Assembly: GCF_029224025.1 (NCBI RefSeq)
Contig: NZ_CP119392.1
Location: 3,743,001 to 3,807,000, forward strand
DNA: 64,000 nucleotides
Source of the DNA: Rhodanobacter sp. AS-Z3
GTDB taxonomy: Bacteria; Pseudomonadota; Gammaproteobacteria; Xanthomonadales; Rhodanobacteraceae
Reading direction: 5' to 3'
Shown here in pieces: positions 16,241 through 25,120 of this stretch. Both the position numbers and the translations under genes were made by a program. The notes under the pieces were generated by a model. It was given only the letters and a program-made list of their open reading frames with translations. It made no database searches and had not been told where the DNA came from. Within the stretch, counting starts at the first letter, position 1; each line of letters opens with the position of its first letter.

Positions 16241-16909
16241 TCAAGTAGCGTCCGATGGAGAATGGCCAGTATCTACGTGGCCGACGAGCCCAGCGAGATC
16301 ATCGGCATGTCCGACGCGAAGATGATCCGCGTCGCGCTCCGCTACCTCTTCGATGCTGCCATCTCGAAACCTTTTTGAGTGGAACTCGGCCGCCCTAACT
16401 CTTTGTTGTTCCGTGAGCTGTGCTTCACCACTCAAGGTGTCGCGGCTGTTCTCCGTATGCGCCGCGCCGGCTTGGGGAAGATCAGTGTTACCCATGTCCT
16501 TTTCTCCAATGGGGAGCTTGTCAGTGTTCGAACTATTCTCCTGCAGCCGTCGCCAAACCGTGTAGGGTGGTTGATAGAAGGTTTCGGTACACAAACGGCC
16601 CCGCATGAGGTGCCGCGACATGGGATCAACCACCCTGGTGTTGGCGATCTCCGGCATGTCATCGTCTTCGCTTGCGATCGATACGATGCCTTTCGATTTC
16701 ATCCGATTCTCGACGGCCTGGCGCAGGCCATCACAGCATTCGTCATGATGGGCTGCCGTATTCCAGGCATCGCTCATCGACTCGACGAGTCGTTCGGCCA
16801 TCTGGATTTCCCTGGGCGACATCCGATAGTCCGTCGCGTTACCGCCGGGGCTAATGTAGTCGTTGGGGCCGACCCGTTCCTGCGGATAGTCAGGCAGCAT
16901 CGACGTCAA
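16241..16909 (-). pseudogene. Open frame holding a C-terminal fragment of a Ku-type end-joining protein
   Basis: The first 80 or so residues contain SPREIQMAERLVESMSDAWN, then AAHHDECCDGLRQ and ENRMKSKG, matching the C-terminal part of bacterial Ku (a helix with A-x-x-L-V-x-x-M, then Y/H-H-D and a lysine-rich helix). The DNA-binding ring domain that should precede it (about 200 residues) is absent, and no ligD gene is in the window. The remaining 140 residues are polar and unrecognised, perhaps read-through of non-coding DNA. Bacterial Ku works in non-homologous end joining with LigD. A truncated relic is the simplest reading; a small unrelated hypothetical protein is the alternative. Confidence 0.55.
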
Positions 16910-17046
16910 TGCATTCCGGCTTGGCTGGAGGCATTACCAAGAAACGCTACCCGCGTGTGCAGATCGTCACGCGCGCGATGCAGACATGGCCAGCACGCTT
17001 GAGTGTCTCGCGCAGTGGCGACGGCGTGATCAAGCGCAACAAGGAG

Positions 17047-17075
17047 GGCGGCAGTCCGGTGACTGCCGCCTTTTT
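17047..17075 (+). terminator. Rho-independent terminator, plus strand
   Basis: A perfect 10-bp stem (GGCGGCAGTC / GACTGCCGCC) with loop CGGT is followed by five T residues. It points along the plus strand, yet no intact plus-strand gene precedes it; a short open piece at 16919-17040 may be the tail of a lost gene. The stem differs from that at 9279-9302 by one compensated base pair. Confidence 0.88.
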
Positions 17076-17100
17076 CATTGACCCACGTTCCACTGCGACC

Positions 17101-17478
17101 TCAGGCGGCAGTCGGCCACGGCAAACTGTCAAGGGCAGCAAGCAGCATGCGGCGATCGTAGGGCTTGCGCAGGAACGTCACGCCGTCTGGAAAGTCCTCG
17201 AAACTGCTGCGTGGATCGGCCGAAACCAGCACGATGGATATCGTTCGTGTGTTCTGCACCCTTTTCGCCAGTTCAATGCCATCGATCCCGCCAGGCATGT
17301 GAATGTCACTCAACAAAAGACCTACGCTGGCATCCTCCTGAAAGATGCGCAGGGCGCTGGTGCCATCACCCGCGGTAATCACCCGATAGCCTTCAGCCTC
17401 CAGCACCATGGCCGTCACCTCGCGAGCGCTGCGATCATTTTCGGCCAGCAAAATGGTCTTGTTCTGAGTGAAGGTCAT
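17101..17478 (-). CDS. CheY-like single-domain response regulator
   Basis: A 125-residue stand-alone receiver domain. The acidic residues are in ILLAENDRSAREV, the phospho-acceptor Asp in GLLLSDIHMPGGIDG, the conserved Ser in VLVSADPRSSF and the Lys in VTFLRKPYDRRML. There is no output domain. It lies head to head with a PAS/histidine kinase gene starting at 17581, the two separated by about 100 bp, so they are probably co-regulated partners. The kinase has no receiver of its own, which supports that pairing. Confidence 0.9.
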   Translation of the reverse strand: MTFTQNKTILLAENDRSAREVTAMVLEAEGYRVITAGDGTSALRIFQEDASVGLLLSDIHMPGGIDGIELAKRVQNTRTISIVLVSADPRSSFEDFPDGVTFLRKPYDRRMLLAALDSLPWPTAA

Positions 17479-17580
17479 GAGCGTTCTCGGGCAGCCGATC
17501 GGTCGACCTTGGCCTGTCTTGTGTAAACACGCGGTGAGGCTGCGTTGGTCTATGCTCGGCGCTTGGCAGGGGGAATCCGA

Positions 17581-18888
17581 ATGAGCGGTCTGGAGCGGTA
17601 TCGACAGCTAGTCGGGTTCTCGGCCGACGGCATCCACGAACTCGACCTGAGCGGTCGCATCACCCGCATCAACGCCAGCGGCTGCGCCGCGTTGTGCATC
17701 CCCGACCCTGCCGCGGCACTCGGACAGCCGCTGGTTTCATTCTGGCCAGAAGCAGCCCATGAAGAAATCGAGGCGGCGCTGGCTAGCGCCCGCGCTGGAC
17801 AATCCGTGCAGTTCACCCAGATGCTGGCAGGGACCAAGGGCATGCCGGTCTGGTGGCTGGTCAGCGTGCACCCATATCTGGATGCGGCCAGTCAGGTCGA
17901 CGGTATGGCGGTGATCAGCCACGACATCACCGAAGCGGTCCAGGCGAAGCTGGCGTTGGACCGGGCCATCGTTGGCCTGCACAGCCGGCTCAGTCTCAGC
18001 GAGTCCGCCGGTGAAACCAGCACCGCCCGCAACGAGATGCTGGATCGCCAACTGGCACGGGCACGGTTATCCCATCGGCAGGGGGCGGGACGCGAAGAGT
18101 CGCTAAAACTGCAACTTGGTCTTGCCAGTGCAGCGCAGGCCGTCGCCGAACACGCCTCGCAGCAAGCGCAGAAGAACGAGGCGATCGGTCAGCTGGTGGC
18201 TGGCTTGTCGCATGACTTCGCCAACATGCTGCAGATTGCCATCGTCGCACTCAGCAGCATCCAGGACGATCAAACCAACCTCAACGACAGTCAGCGCCGC
18301 CTGCTGGGATATGCCACGGACGGCGTGCATCACGCCGCGTTGCTGGCACAACGGCTGCTGGGGTTCGCACGCGCGCATCGCTATACGCCGGAGCCAATCG
18401 AGCTGGCCGTTATCGTACGTGACATCGAAAGCTTCGCACGGCACAGCCTGGGTGCGGGCATGGACTTCCAGGTCGAGCCAGCCACGACCGAATGGCTCAC
18501 CATGTGTGACCGTCACGCGGTCGAGCAGGCCTTCATCAATCTATGCATCAACGCCCGCGACGCCTGTGGTGGCCGGGGTGTGATCAAAGTGCAGCTGGGC
18601 GAACTGATAGTGAGTGCCGAGCTGGGCAGCAGCTTGCGACCGGCTGGCCACTACGTCACCCTGGCCGTTACCGACAGCGGCAGTGGTATGGACGAAAGTG
18701 TGCGTGAGCGATTGTTCGAGCCGTATTTCACGACCAAACCGGAAGGCAACGGCACCGGCCTGGGTCTGGCCCAGGTATACGGCGCGGTGCGTCAGGCTGG
18801 CGGTTTCGTGGACGTCGAATCCGCGCCCGGCGCCGGCGCCACCATGACGATGGCGTTCCCGCAACTGAAACTGCCTGCTGCTGACTGA
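17581..18888 (+). CDS. PAS-domain histidine kinase, soluble
   Basis: A 435-residue kinase without transmembrane segments. A PAS domain covers about residues 5-125 ([20 protein letters not shown], later [13 protein letters not shown]), followed by a helical linker with several alanine-rich stretches. The H-box is [20 protein letters not shown], a type found in NtrB-like kinases and hybrid proteins, followed by the N-box [13 protein letters not shown] and G-boxes TDSGSGM and [11 protein letters not shown]. It probably senses a cytoplasmic cue and phosphorylates the divergently encoded CheY-like protein. ATG 17581 follows GGGGGAATCCGA; the upstream in-frame ATG lacks a good site. Its 3' end faces the ssb terminator. 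Confidence 0.9.
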   Translation: MSGLERYRQLVGFSADGIHELDLSGRITRINASGCAALCIPDPAAALGQPLVSFWPEAAHEEIEAALASARAGQSVQFTQMLAGTKGMPVWWLVSVHPYLDAASQVDGMAVISHDITEAVQAKLALDRAIVGLHSRLSLSESAGETSTARNEMLDRQLARARLSHRQGAGREESLKLQLGLASAAQAVAEHASQQAQKNEAIGQLVAGLSHDFANMLQIAIVALSSIQDDQTNLNDSQRRLLGYATDGVHHAALLAQRLLGFARAHRYTPEPIELAVIVRDIESFARHSLGAGMDFQVEPATTEWLTMCDRHAVEQAFINLCINARDACGGRGVIKVQLGELIVSAELGSSLRPAGHYVTLAVTDSGSGMDESVRERLFEPYFTTKPEGNGTGLGLAQVYGAVRQAGGFVDVESAPGAGATMTMAFPQLKLPAAD

Positions 18889-18953
18889 GGGCTCATACAC
18901 GCCGTGGTGGCGCTCGCAGCGTTGCGATCAATGCGTACCAGGTGAGCAGACAA

Positions 18954-18980
18954 GAAAAAGCCCCGCAAGAACGGGGCTTC
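18954..18980 (-). terminator. Rho-independent terminator after ssb
   Basis: Read on the minus strand, AAGCCCCG - loop TTCTTG - CGGGGCTT is followed by a further T run. It lies about 40 bp downstream of the ssb stop and between the converging ssb and kinase genes. Confidence 0.9.
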
Positions 18981-19017
18981 CTCTCATCTTTTCTCACCAC
19001 TATGCATTAGGTGTTGT

Positions 19018-19554
19018 CTAGAACGGAATTTCGTCGTCTGCAAAGCCACTGTCGGCCGGGGCCGGGGCCTGGCGTGACTCGTTGCCGTAGTTGTCGCCAC
19101 CGCGCGACTGCGACTGACCGCCACCATAGTTGCCGCCACTCTGGCGCTGACCACCACCGCTCTGCGGACGCTCGCGCTGATAGCCACCGCCGCCACCGCC
19201 ACCGCTCGCGCCACCTTCATTGCTGCCCAGCATCTGCATCTCGCTGGCAATGATGTCGGTGAAATACTTTTCTACGCCGTCCTTGCCGGTGAACTTGTCC
19301 GTGCGGATCGAACCTTCGATGTAGACCTGACGACCTTTCTTCAGGTACTCGGCGGCGATCTCGCCCAAGCGACCGAAAATCTTGATCCGGTGCCACTCGG
19401 TGCGCTCCTGCTTCTCGCCGGACTGTTTGTCGGTCCAGGACTCGGAGGTGGCCAGACTGAAGCTGCAAATGCTGGTGCCGCTGCCGGTGCTGCGCAGTTC
19501 CGGGTCGGAACCCAGGTTGCCGACCAGGATGACTTTGTTGACGCCACGTGCCAT
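19018..19554 (-). CDS. ssb: Single-stranded DNA-binding protein
   Basis: A 178-residue SSB. The N-terminal OB fold starts with ARGVNKVILVGNLGSDPELR and includes ESWTDKQSGEKQERTEWHRI and LKKGRQVYIEGSIRTDKF. A long glycine-, serine- and glutamine-rich linker follows (about residues 118-165), and the protein ends with the acidic tip DSGFADDEIPF that recruits replication and repair proteins. It covers single-stranded DNA during replication, repair and recombination. The order MFS - (DedA) - ssb on the minus strand recalls the uvrA/MFS/ssb arrangement of pseudomonads and xanthomonads. A hairpin terminator lies downstream. Confidence 0.97.
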   Translation of the reverse strand: MARGVNKVILVGNLGSDPELRSTGSGTSICSFSLATSESWTDKQSGEKQERTEWHRIKIFGRLGEIAAEYLKKGRQVYIEGSIRTDKFTGKDGVEKYFTDIIASEMQMLGSNEGGASGGGGGGGYQRERPQSGGGQRQSGGNYGGGQSQSRGGDNYGNESRQAPAPADSGFADDEIPF

Positions 19555-19717
19555 GGATGTGTCCTCGGTTGAGCCGGCCGCAAATTAGGGATGGGTTGCG
19601 CCCGGAGGGGTGAAGCTGGCTGGCTATGATACCTGCGCCGCGGCCCGAATCCAGCGCCCGACCACCCGAACAACGGTACGCGATCACCCGCACCATCCGT
19701 CAGCGCCGTGCGCCAAA

Positions 19718-20695
19718 TCAGGCCGGCAAATCAACCGCTTGCGGACTGGAATCGGCCAACGGCAATCGATCGAACCTGTAGCCGGCGGCATCCCAAGCCT
19801 CCAGTCCACCCAGCAGTGGGCGTACCCGCCGGTAGCCCTGGGCTATCAGCACCTTGGCCACGCGGGCCGCGGATATCTCGTTTGGGCAATTGCAGTAGAC
19901 CACCAGCTCGTGGTCGAACGGAATGTCGTGCACGGCACGGTCGATGCCGCGTTCGCCGAGCAGCAAGGCACCGGGCAGTATCCGGTTGTCCAGCAGGCGG
20001 GAGCCCGGGGCGCGCACATCGAGCACCAACGGTGCGGCCTCCGACTGCAGCGCATGATGCAGTTCGTCCACCGAAATGCGCGCCATGCGCAGCGCACGCA
20101 GCAACTGCCGGCGTTGCCACCATCGGGCAAACACGTAAAGCGCCAGCAACAGCAGCATGGCCTGCAGCGCCAGCGCCCCGGCATTGGCAATGGCTGCCAG
20201 CAAGTCGTCGATCTGCGCAGCAAACACGTAGCCCAGCCCGACGGCTGCGGCTGCCCACAGCAACGAGCCCAGCCCATCGAACAGCAGAAAGGTGGGAAAC
20301 GACAGGCCCATCGCGCCAGTCAATGGCGGCGCCACGGTAGCCAGCCCCGGCACGAACTTGGCGATCAACAGCACCTGCCCACGCCAGCGCTGGAAGTGCA
20401 GCTCCGAACGCTCCACGCACGAGTCCGGCGACAGCGAGACCCGACACAGCAAACGCATCACCCCGCCGCCATAACGCCGCCCTGCCGCGAACCACAGCGC
20501 GTCGCTGATCAGCGACGCGCCCACCGCAACCAGCAACACGGCCATGGCAGTGGCCTGCCCACCGGCCACCAAGGCCCCGGCCACGACCAAGGTTGGAACG
20601 GCCGGAACCGGCACGCCAAGCTGGGTGACCAGCACATTGAGAAACACCAGCAGCACGCCGTACTGGGCCATCAGCGCGATGATTTCATGAGCCAT
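19718..20695 (-). CDS. DedA/SNARE-associated membrane protein fused to a rhodanese domain
   Basis: A 325-residue two-domain protein. Residues 1-200 form a DedA (VTT) membrane domain: LGVPVPAVPTLVVAGAL, RRYGGGVMRLLCR, the conserved RW-G-VLLIAKFVPGLATVAPPL and LLFDGLGSLLWAAA. After a final helix (MLLLLALYVFARWW) comes a cytoplasmic rhodanese domain (about 215-315) with APLVLDVRAPGSRL and the active-site cysteine region VVYCNCPNEISAARVAK. DedA proteins are linked to undecaprenyl or other phospholipid flipping and proton-dependent stress tolerance; rhodanese domains handle sulphur transfer. The two-domain fusion suggests a sulphur- or redox-linked control of the membrane part (inference). It lies between MFS and ssb genes. 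Confidence 0.93.
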   Translation of the reverse strand: MAHEIIALMAQYGVLLVFLNVLVTQLGVPVPAVPTLVVAGALVAGGQATAMAVLLVAVGASLISDALWFAAGRRYGGGVMRLLCRVSLSPDSCVERSELHFQRWRGQVLLIAKFVPGLATVAPPLTGAMGLSFPTFLLFDGLGSLLWAAAAVGLGYVFAAQIDDLLAAIANAGALALQAMLLLLALYVFARWWQRRQLLRALRMARISVDELHHALQSEAAPLVLDVRAPGSRLLDNRILPGALLLGERGIDRAVHDIPFDHELVVYCNCPNEISAARVAKVLIAQGYRRVRPLLGGLEAWDAAGYRFDRLPLADSSPQAVDLPA

Positions 20696-20859
20696 TGAAA
20701 GCGTACTCGATGCAGCGAAGCCGCCGTGGCCCCATCATTGGGTCGCCCATCAGCGATTGCAAACCGAGAACCGCACCGCGGGGACCACCCCCCGGCACTG
20801 CAACAGACCACGAGTGCCAGCGGCGACCCATTCCCGCCGGCACAAGAGCTTCGGATGCC

Positions 20860-22062
20860 CTACGCGGGCTGGGCTTCGCCGGCCACCTGGCGACCAATCC
20901 GGCGCGCGCCGATGATCACCAGCGGCAGCCACAGCACGGTGAACGCCGCCGCGCAGACAAACACGCCATCCGGGCCGAGACGACCCAGTGCGATGCCGCC
21001 CATGGTGCCGCCGACGAAGGCGCCGATGAACTGGCTGGTTGAATACGCGCCCATTGCCGCCCCACGCAAGTGTTCCGGCGCCAGCCGGGATACCAGACTG
21101 GGCAAGGCCGCTTCCAGCAAGTTGAACGCGGAAAAGAACACCGCCGCGGCCACGCCGAAAGCCGCAATATGACTGCCGGAAAAAGCAAACCCAAGCAGGG
21201 CCAGCCCGATCGCCACCACGCAGACCATCACGATGCGCAGGCTCTGCGCGATTTCGCGCATATGGTGCAGGCTCGCACCCATCACGAAAGCAGCCACCGT
21301 CATCACCGGCAGGTACAGCTCCCAGTGCCGGCTAACCGGCAGGTGCAAGGTATTGGCCAGCAACAGCGGCAAGCCGACGAAGCTGGCTGTAAGCAACGCA
21401 TGAAGGAAAAAGACCGAACCGTTCAGGACCATCATGCGGCCATCGCGCAACATCGTCAGCACGGCACCGAAGCCCGCCGCAGCCGGTGCACGCGCCCGTT
21501 GCGGCGTGGGCACGATCAGCCACAGCAAGGTCAGCGATACCAACGCCAGGATCGACGTGGCGCCGAACAGACCCGGCAAGCCGGCAACCGCTTCGAGCGG
21601 CGGCCCCAGAATCAGCGCCAGCAGGAAGGCCAGGCCGATCGATACGCCGATGATGCCCATGACCTTGCCGCGGTTTTCGTCGGCCGTAAGGTCGGCTGCC
21701 AGTGCGATGCCGGCACCAGCCACCGCACCCATGCCCTGCACCGCGCGGCCAATCACGATACCGGTGAGCGTGTGCGACATGGCCGCGATCAATCCACCGA
21801 TGGCAAACAGAATCAGCCCAATGGTGATCGCCGGCTTGCGACCGATGCGGTCCGACAGCAGCCCCAGCGGAATCTGCAGCAGCACCTGACCGATACCGTA
21901 AACACCGAGTGCAAGGCCGATCAGAAACCCGGTCGCATCCGGCATCGTCTTCGCGTACAGCGAGAACACCGGCATGATCAGGAACAAGCCAAACAGGCGC
22001 AGGCTGATCACGCAGGCCAGGGTCAGCGCGCTGCGCAGTTCGAGGCTGGAGAGTTTGCTCAC
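20860..22062 (-). CDS. MFS transporter (drug/metabolite exporter type)
   Basis: A 400-residue major facilitator protein with 12 predicted helices. The A-motif between helices 2 and 3 reads GLLSDRIGRKPAITIGL, and helix 4 has GRAVQGMGAVAGAGIALAAD, the pattern of drug:H+ antiporter-like proteins found next to ssb in many gammaproteobacteria. The substrate is unknown. The frame is open up to an ATG at 22146, but homology begins at SLELRSALTL; I prefer the GTG at 22062 (VSKLSSLELRS), since the longer form would run into the divergent ispB-like promoter. No strong ribosome binding site is seen for either start. Confidence 0.85.
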   Translation of the reverse strand: MSKLSSLELRSALTLACVISLRLFGLFLIMPVFSLYAKTMPDATGFLIGLALGVYGIGQVLLQIPLGLLSDRIGRKPAITIGLILFAIGGLIAAMSHTLTGIVIGRAVQGMGAVAGAGIALAADLTADENRGKVMGIIGVSIGLAFLLALILGPPLEAVAGLPGLFGATSILALVSLTLLWLIVPTPQRARAPAAAGFGAVLTMLRDGRMMVLNGSVFFLHALLTASFVGLPLLLANTLHLPVSRHWELYLPVMTVAAFVMGASLHHMREIAQSLRIVMVCVVAIGLALLGFAFSGSHIAAFGVAAAVFFSAFNLLEAALPSLVSRLAPEHLRGAAMGAYSTSQFIGAFVGGTMGGIALGRLGPDGVFVCAAAFTVLWLPLVIIGARRIGRQVAGEAQPA

Positions 22063-22160
22063 GGGAAGTCGTGCATCAAAAAAGTCATGTCGGGCATTAT
22101 AGGGGGAGCCTCTGGAAAACGTTTGTGGCGACATGTCGCGGCGCAAGTTCCTGCACCCCG

Positions 22161-22166
22161 TATAAT
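22161..22166 (+). promoter_or_regulatory. Candidate -10 box of the polyprenyl synthase gene
   Basis: A perfect TATAAT lies 27 bp upstream of the ATG at 22194. No good -35 is present at the usual distance, so the promoter may need an activator or be weak. It sits in the short gap between divergent genes. Confidence 0.5.
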
Positions 22167-22193
22167 CACGTTCTACGCCGCTGTGATGCCTCC

Positions 22194-23195
22194 ATGAATT
22201 CGATGCCCGCCGACGCTCCCCGATCCGCCGACTTCGCCCAGGTGCGCGACCTTGCCGCCAGCGACATGCAGAAGGTCGATGCGCTGATCCGCCAGCGGTT
22301 GTCCTCGGACGTGGTGCTGATCAACCAGATCGCCGACCACATCATCGCCTCCGGTGGCAAACGCCTGCGCCCGATGCTGCACGTGCTGGCCGCCGGTGCC
22401 GCCGGTTACCACGGTGAACATCACACCAAGCTCGCCGCGATCATCGAGTTCATCCACACCTCGACCTTGTTGCACGACGACGTGGTCGACGAATCCGACC
22501 TGCGCCGTGGCCGCAAGACCGCCAACGCGCTGTGGGGCAACGCCGCCAGCGTGCTGGTCGGCGACTTCCTCTATTCGCGCTCGTTCCAGCTGATGGTGGA
22601 ACTGGATGACATGCGCATCATGCGCATTCTCGCCGACACCACCAACACCATCGCCGAAGGTGAAGTGTTGCAGTTGTTGAACATCGGCAATGCCGATGTC
22701 AGCGAGGCGGCATATCTGGCGGTGATCGAACGCAAGACCGCGGTGCTGTTCGCTGCCGCCACGGAGCTTGGAGGCATTCTCGGCGGACTGCCGGAAGACC
22801 AGATCAGCGCATTGCGACGTTACGGCATGGAACTGGGTTACGCGTTCCAGATTGCCGACGACCTGCTCGACTACACCAGCGACGCCGGCACCCTGGGCAA
22901 GAACATCGGCGACGACCTTGCCGAAGGCAAACCGACCCTGCCGCTGATCTACGCGCTGGAGAAAGCCAGCGCCGAACAGGCGCAGTCGCTACGTCATGCG
23001 ATCGAACACGGCGGGCTGGATTCGCTCGACCGCATCATCGCCTCGATCAGCGAATCGGGTGCGCTGCAACGCACCCGCGACCGCGCGCTGCAACATGCCA
23101 GCGCGGCCCGCGAAGCGCTGGCCGCGCTGGCGCCATCGGCCCATCGCGATGCCCTCGCCGCATTGGCTGACTATTCGGTACAACGCACGTTCTGA
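22194..23195 (+). CDS. ispB: Octaprenyl/polyprenyl diphosphate synthase
   Basis: A 333-residue trans-prenyltransferase. The first aspartate-rich motif is STLLHDDVVDESDLRRG and the second is FQIADDLLDYTSD; the substrate-binding GGKRLRPML and the KPTLPLIYAL region are also present. It extends farnesyl diphosphate with isopentenyl units to make the long side chain of ubiquinone (octaprenyl in most relatives). ATG 22194 is chosen because homology starts shortly after (VRDLAASDMQKVDALI). In many proteobacteria it is divergent from rplU-rpmA; here the divergent neighbour is the MFS gene. The downstream gene begins 175 bp later, so it is probably transcribed alone. Confidence 0.95.
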   Translation: MNSMPADAPRSADFAQVRDLAASDMQKVDALIRQRLSSDVVLINQIADHIIASGGKRLRPMLHVLAAGAAGYHGEHHTKLAAIIEFIHTSTLLHDDVVDESDLRRGRKTANALWGNAASVLVGDFLYSRSFQLMVELDDMRIMRILADTTNTIAEGEVLQLLNIGNADVSEAAYLAVIERKTAVLFAAATELGGILGGLPEDQISALRRYGMELGYAFQIADDLLDYTSDAGTLGKNIGDDLAEGKPTLPLIYALEKASAEQAQSLRHAIEHGGLDSLDRIIASISESGALQRTRDRALQHASAAREALAALAPSAHRDALAALADYSVQRTF

Positions 23196-23369
23196 ACGGC
23201 GGCGCGGCCATACGGGCACAGCAGCGCGTGCTGTGCGCGATGCTTGTGGTCGATCAGGCGTCGGAACCTTGCGCGCAAGGTCGGCTCCTGCAACGCGTTC
23301 CGCTCCGGAAACCGATCGTTCACGGATCAGCGCTGGCGGGCCCGCCACCAATCGGCCAGACTGCGCTTT

Positions 23370-23990
23370 ATGTCCTATCCACGATCAATCCGCTGGCTGT
23401 GGTGTGTCGCTGCAACCTTGCTGCCGCTGGTCTCTGCGCAGGCAGCTGAAAGCAATTGGCGCTACGACACCGTGCACAGCCAGATCGTTTTCAGCATCAG
23501 CCATAACGGCTATTCGCGCCCGTTCGGCAGGCTGCACATCGCGCGCGGCTGGTTGCGCTTCGATCCCAACGACTGGAGCCACGCGGCGACCGCGCTGGAC
23601 ATCGACCTCGCCAGCGTCGACATGGGTGACGCAGACTGGAATGCCGCCGTGTGCAAACCGTCGCTGCTCGACTGCGCGAATCAGCGTTACGCGCATTTCG
23701 TCAGTACCGGTGTCGAACGCAAAGGCGAGCAACACGGCGTGCTGCACGGCCAACTCACCCTGCACGGCATCACGCGGCCACTCGACCTGCCATTTACCTT
23801 CAATCGTGCCGCGCGAACCATTTTCGAGCTGCATGAAGTAGCCGGCTTCTCGGCCACCGCTGCGCTTGACCGTAACGACTTCGGCATCACCGCCTTCAGC
23901 AACTCGATTGGCACACAGGTGAGCGTATGGCTGGAGCTGGAAGCGATTCAAGACAACCAGGCCGTTCCAACGACGAAGGAGCATCCATGA
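23370..23990 (+). CDS. YceI-family periplasmic protein
   Basis: A 206-residue exported protein with signal peptide (RSIRWLWCVAATLLPLVSA, cleavage near AQA-AE). The YceI fold is indicated by WRYDTVHSQIVFSISHNGYS, FGRLHIARGWLRFDP, LHGQLTLHGITRPLDLP and the C-terminal DFGITAFSNSIG. YceI proteins bind isoprenoid lipids such as polyprenyl or ubiquinone-like chains in a beta barrel. Its stop overlaps the start of a cytochrome b561 gene (ATGA), and a second YceI gene follows, suggesting one redox unit handling quinones or another lipophilic carrier. ATG 23370 begins the signal peptide. It also follows a polyprenyl synthase gene, which fits an isoprenoid link. Confidence 0.92.
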   Translation: MSYPRSIRWLWCVAATLLPLVSAQAAESNWRYDTVHSQIVFSISHNGYSRPFGRLHIARGWLRFDPNDWSHAATALDIDLASVDMGDADWNAAVCKPSLLDCANQRYAHFVSTGVERKGEQHGVLHGQLTLHGITRPLDLPFTFNRAARTIFELHEVAGFSATAALDRNDFGITAFSNSIGTQVSVWLELEAIQDNQAVPTTKEHP

Positions 23991-24538
23991 CTTTGCGCAG
24001 CAATGACCGCCAGTGGGGCACGGTCAGCAAATCGTTTCACTGGATCATCGCGCTGGCCATTCTCGGCAACGGCCTGTTCGGCCTGCTGATGGATCTGGCC
24101 AGCTCGCCAATGCAGAAGATCAACTGGCTGGCGCTGCACAAGTCGATCGGACTGACCGTGCTGGCGCTGGCGCTGTTGCGCATGCTCTGGCGCCTATCCG
24201 AGCGACGACCCATCGAAGAGCCCGCACCGCGTTGGCAACAACTGGTCGCGCATGCGGTGCATGGTTTGCTCTACGTATTGATCGTGGCGATTCCGCTCAG
24301 CGGCTGGTGGTTCAACTCGGTCACCGGCAAACCGCTGCAATGGTTCAAGCAATTCAACCTGCCCGCGCTGGCGGCGAAGAACGACGAGCTGCGCCACTTC
24401 GCCCACGGCGTGCATGAATACCTGTTCTGGACGCTGATCGTGCTGCTGGTGGCGCATGTGGGTGCCGCACTGAAACACCATGTGTTCGACAACGACAACG
24501 TGTTGCGTCGGATGCTGCCGTTTGGCCGTCCGCGCTGA
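23987..24538 (+). CDS. Cytochrome b561-family membrane protein
   Basis: A 183-residue, four-helix inner-membrane haem protein of the bacterial b561 family. Candidate haem ligands are His in SKSFHWIIALAILGN, in LALHKSIGLTV, in VAHAVHGLLYVLIV, in HFAHGVHEYLFW and in LLVAHVGAALKHHVF. It should pass electrons between the quinone pool and a periplasmic partner or superoxide. ATG 23987 overlaps the upstream YceI stop by four bases, and AAGGAG precedes it. A second YceI gene begins 27 bp after its stop. This three-gene arrangement recurs in proteobacteria. Confidence 0.93.
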   Translation: MTLRSNDRQWGTVSKSFHWIIALAILGNGLFGLLMDLASSPMQKINWLALHKSIGLTVLALALLRMLWRLSERRPIEEPAPRWQQLVAHAVHGLLYVLIVAIPLSGWWFNSVTGKPLQWFKQFNLPALAAKNDELRHFAHGVHEYLFWTLIVLLVAHVGAALKHHVFDNDNVLRRMLPFGRPR

Positions 24539-24565
24539 CATCACAATGATTCAAGGAAATCGCTC

Positions 24566-25111
24566 ATGAAACGCCTCGCCATGCTGCTCGCACTCGCGCT
24601 GCCATGCGCCGCTGCGGCCACCGACTACACCTTGCAGCCAGCCTCGAGCACGCTCGGTTTCAGCAACACCTTCCAGGGTGAAACCTTCAACGGCAGGTTC
24701 GGCCAGTGGACCGCTGCGATCAGCTACGACGCAGCCAACCTGGCCAGCTCGAAGTTCGATGTCACAGTGAATCTGGCCAGCGTCAAGACTGGCGACAAAG
24801 ATCGCGACAGCGCTCTGCCCGGTGCGGATTTCTTCAACGTGGCTAACTTTCCCGAAGCGCACTTCGTCACCACCGGCTTTCGACAGGCCAGCGGCAAGGT
24901 GATCGCCGACGGCCAGCTCAGCCTGCACGGGGTGACGAAACCGGTGAGCCTCGAGGTGACGTTCAAGCCACAAGCCGGCGGCGCCACGCTGGACGTCAGC
25001 GGCACGGTGAAACGGCTGGACTTCGGCATCGGTACGGGCGACTACGCCGATACCTCGGTGATTGGCGGCGACGTGAAGGTCACCGCGCATCTGCAGTTGA
25101 CCGCGAAGTAA
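24566..25111 (+). CDS. YceI-family periplasmic protein
   Basis: A 181-residue exported YceI protein. The signal peptide is KRLAMLLALALPCAAAA, followed by TDYTLQPASSTLGFSNTFQG, GRFGQWTAAISYD, SVKTGDKDRDSALPGADFF, GQLSLHGVTKPVSLEVTF and the final FGIGTGDYADTSVIGGDV. It keeps the conserved barrel pattern and is closer to the canonical E. coli YceI than the first copy at 23370. It follows the b561 gene by 27 bp and precedes a GTPase gene by 9 bp, so all four are likely one operon. The role is probably lipid or quinone binding in the periplasm. Confidence 0.93.
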   Translation: MKRLAMLLALALPCAAAATDYTLQPASSTLGFSNTFQGETFNGRFGQWTAAISYDAANLASSKFDVTVNLASVKTGDKDRDSALPGADFFNVANFPEAHFVTTGFRQASGKVIADGQLSLHGVTKPVSLEVTFKPQAGGATLDVSGTVKRLDFGIGTGDYADTSVIGGDVKVTAHLQLTAK

Positions 25112-25120
25112 GCGACCACG

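Noticed and set aside
15417..16325. Open frames of 110-170 codons on both strands
   Set aside because: No motif, no ribosome binding site, and mutual overlap; listed only as a poorly coding region.
16919..17040. A short plus-strand coding piece (reading KKRYPRVQIVT) before the orphan terminator
   Set aside because: It may be the tail of a lost gene, but the piece is too short to name a family.
21070..22197. A 375-codon plus-strand open frame opposite the MFS gene
   Set aside because: Glutamine- and arginine-rich shadow of a transporter gene that shows clear MFS motifs.
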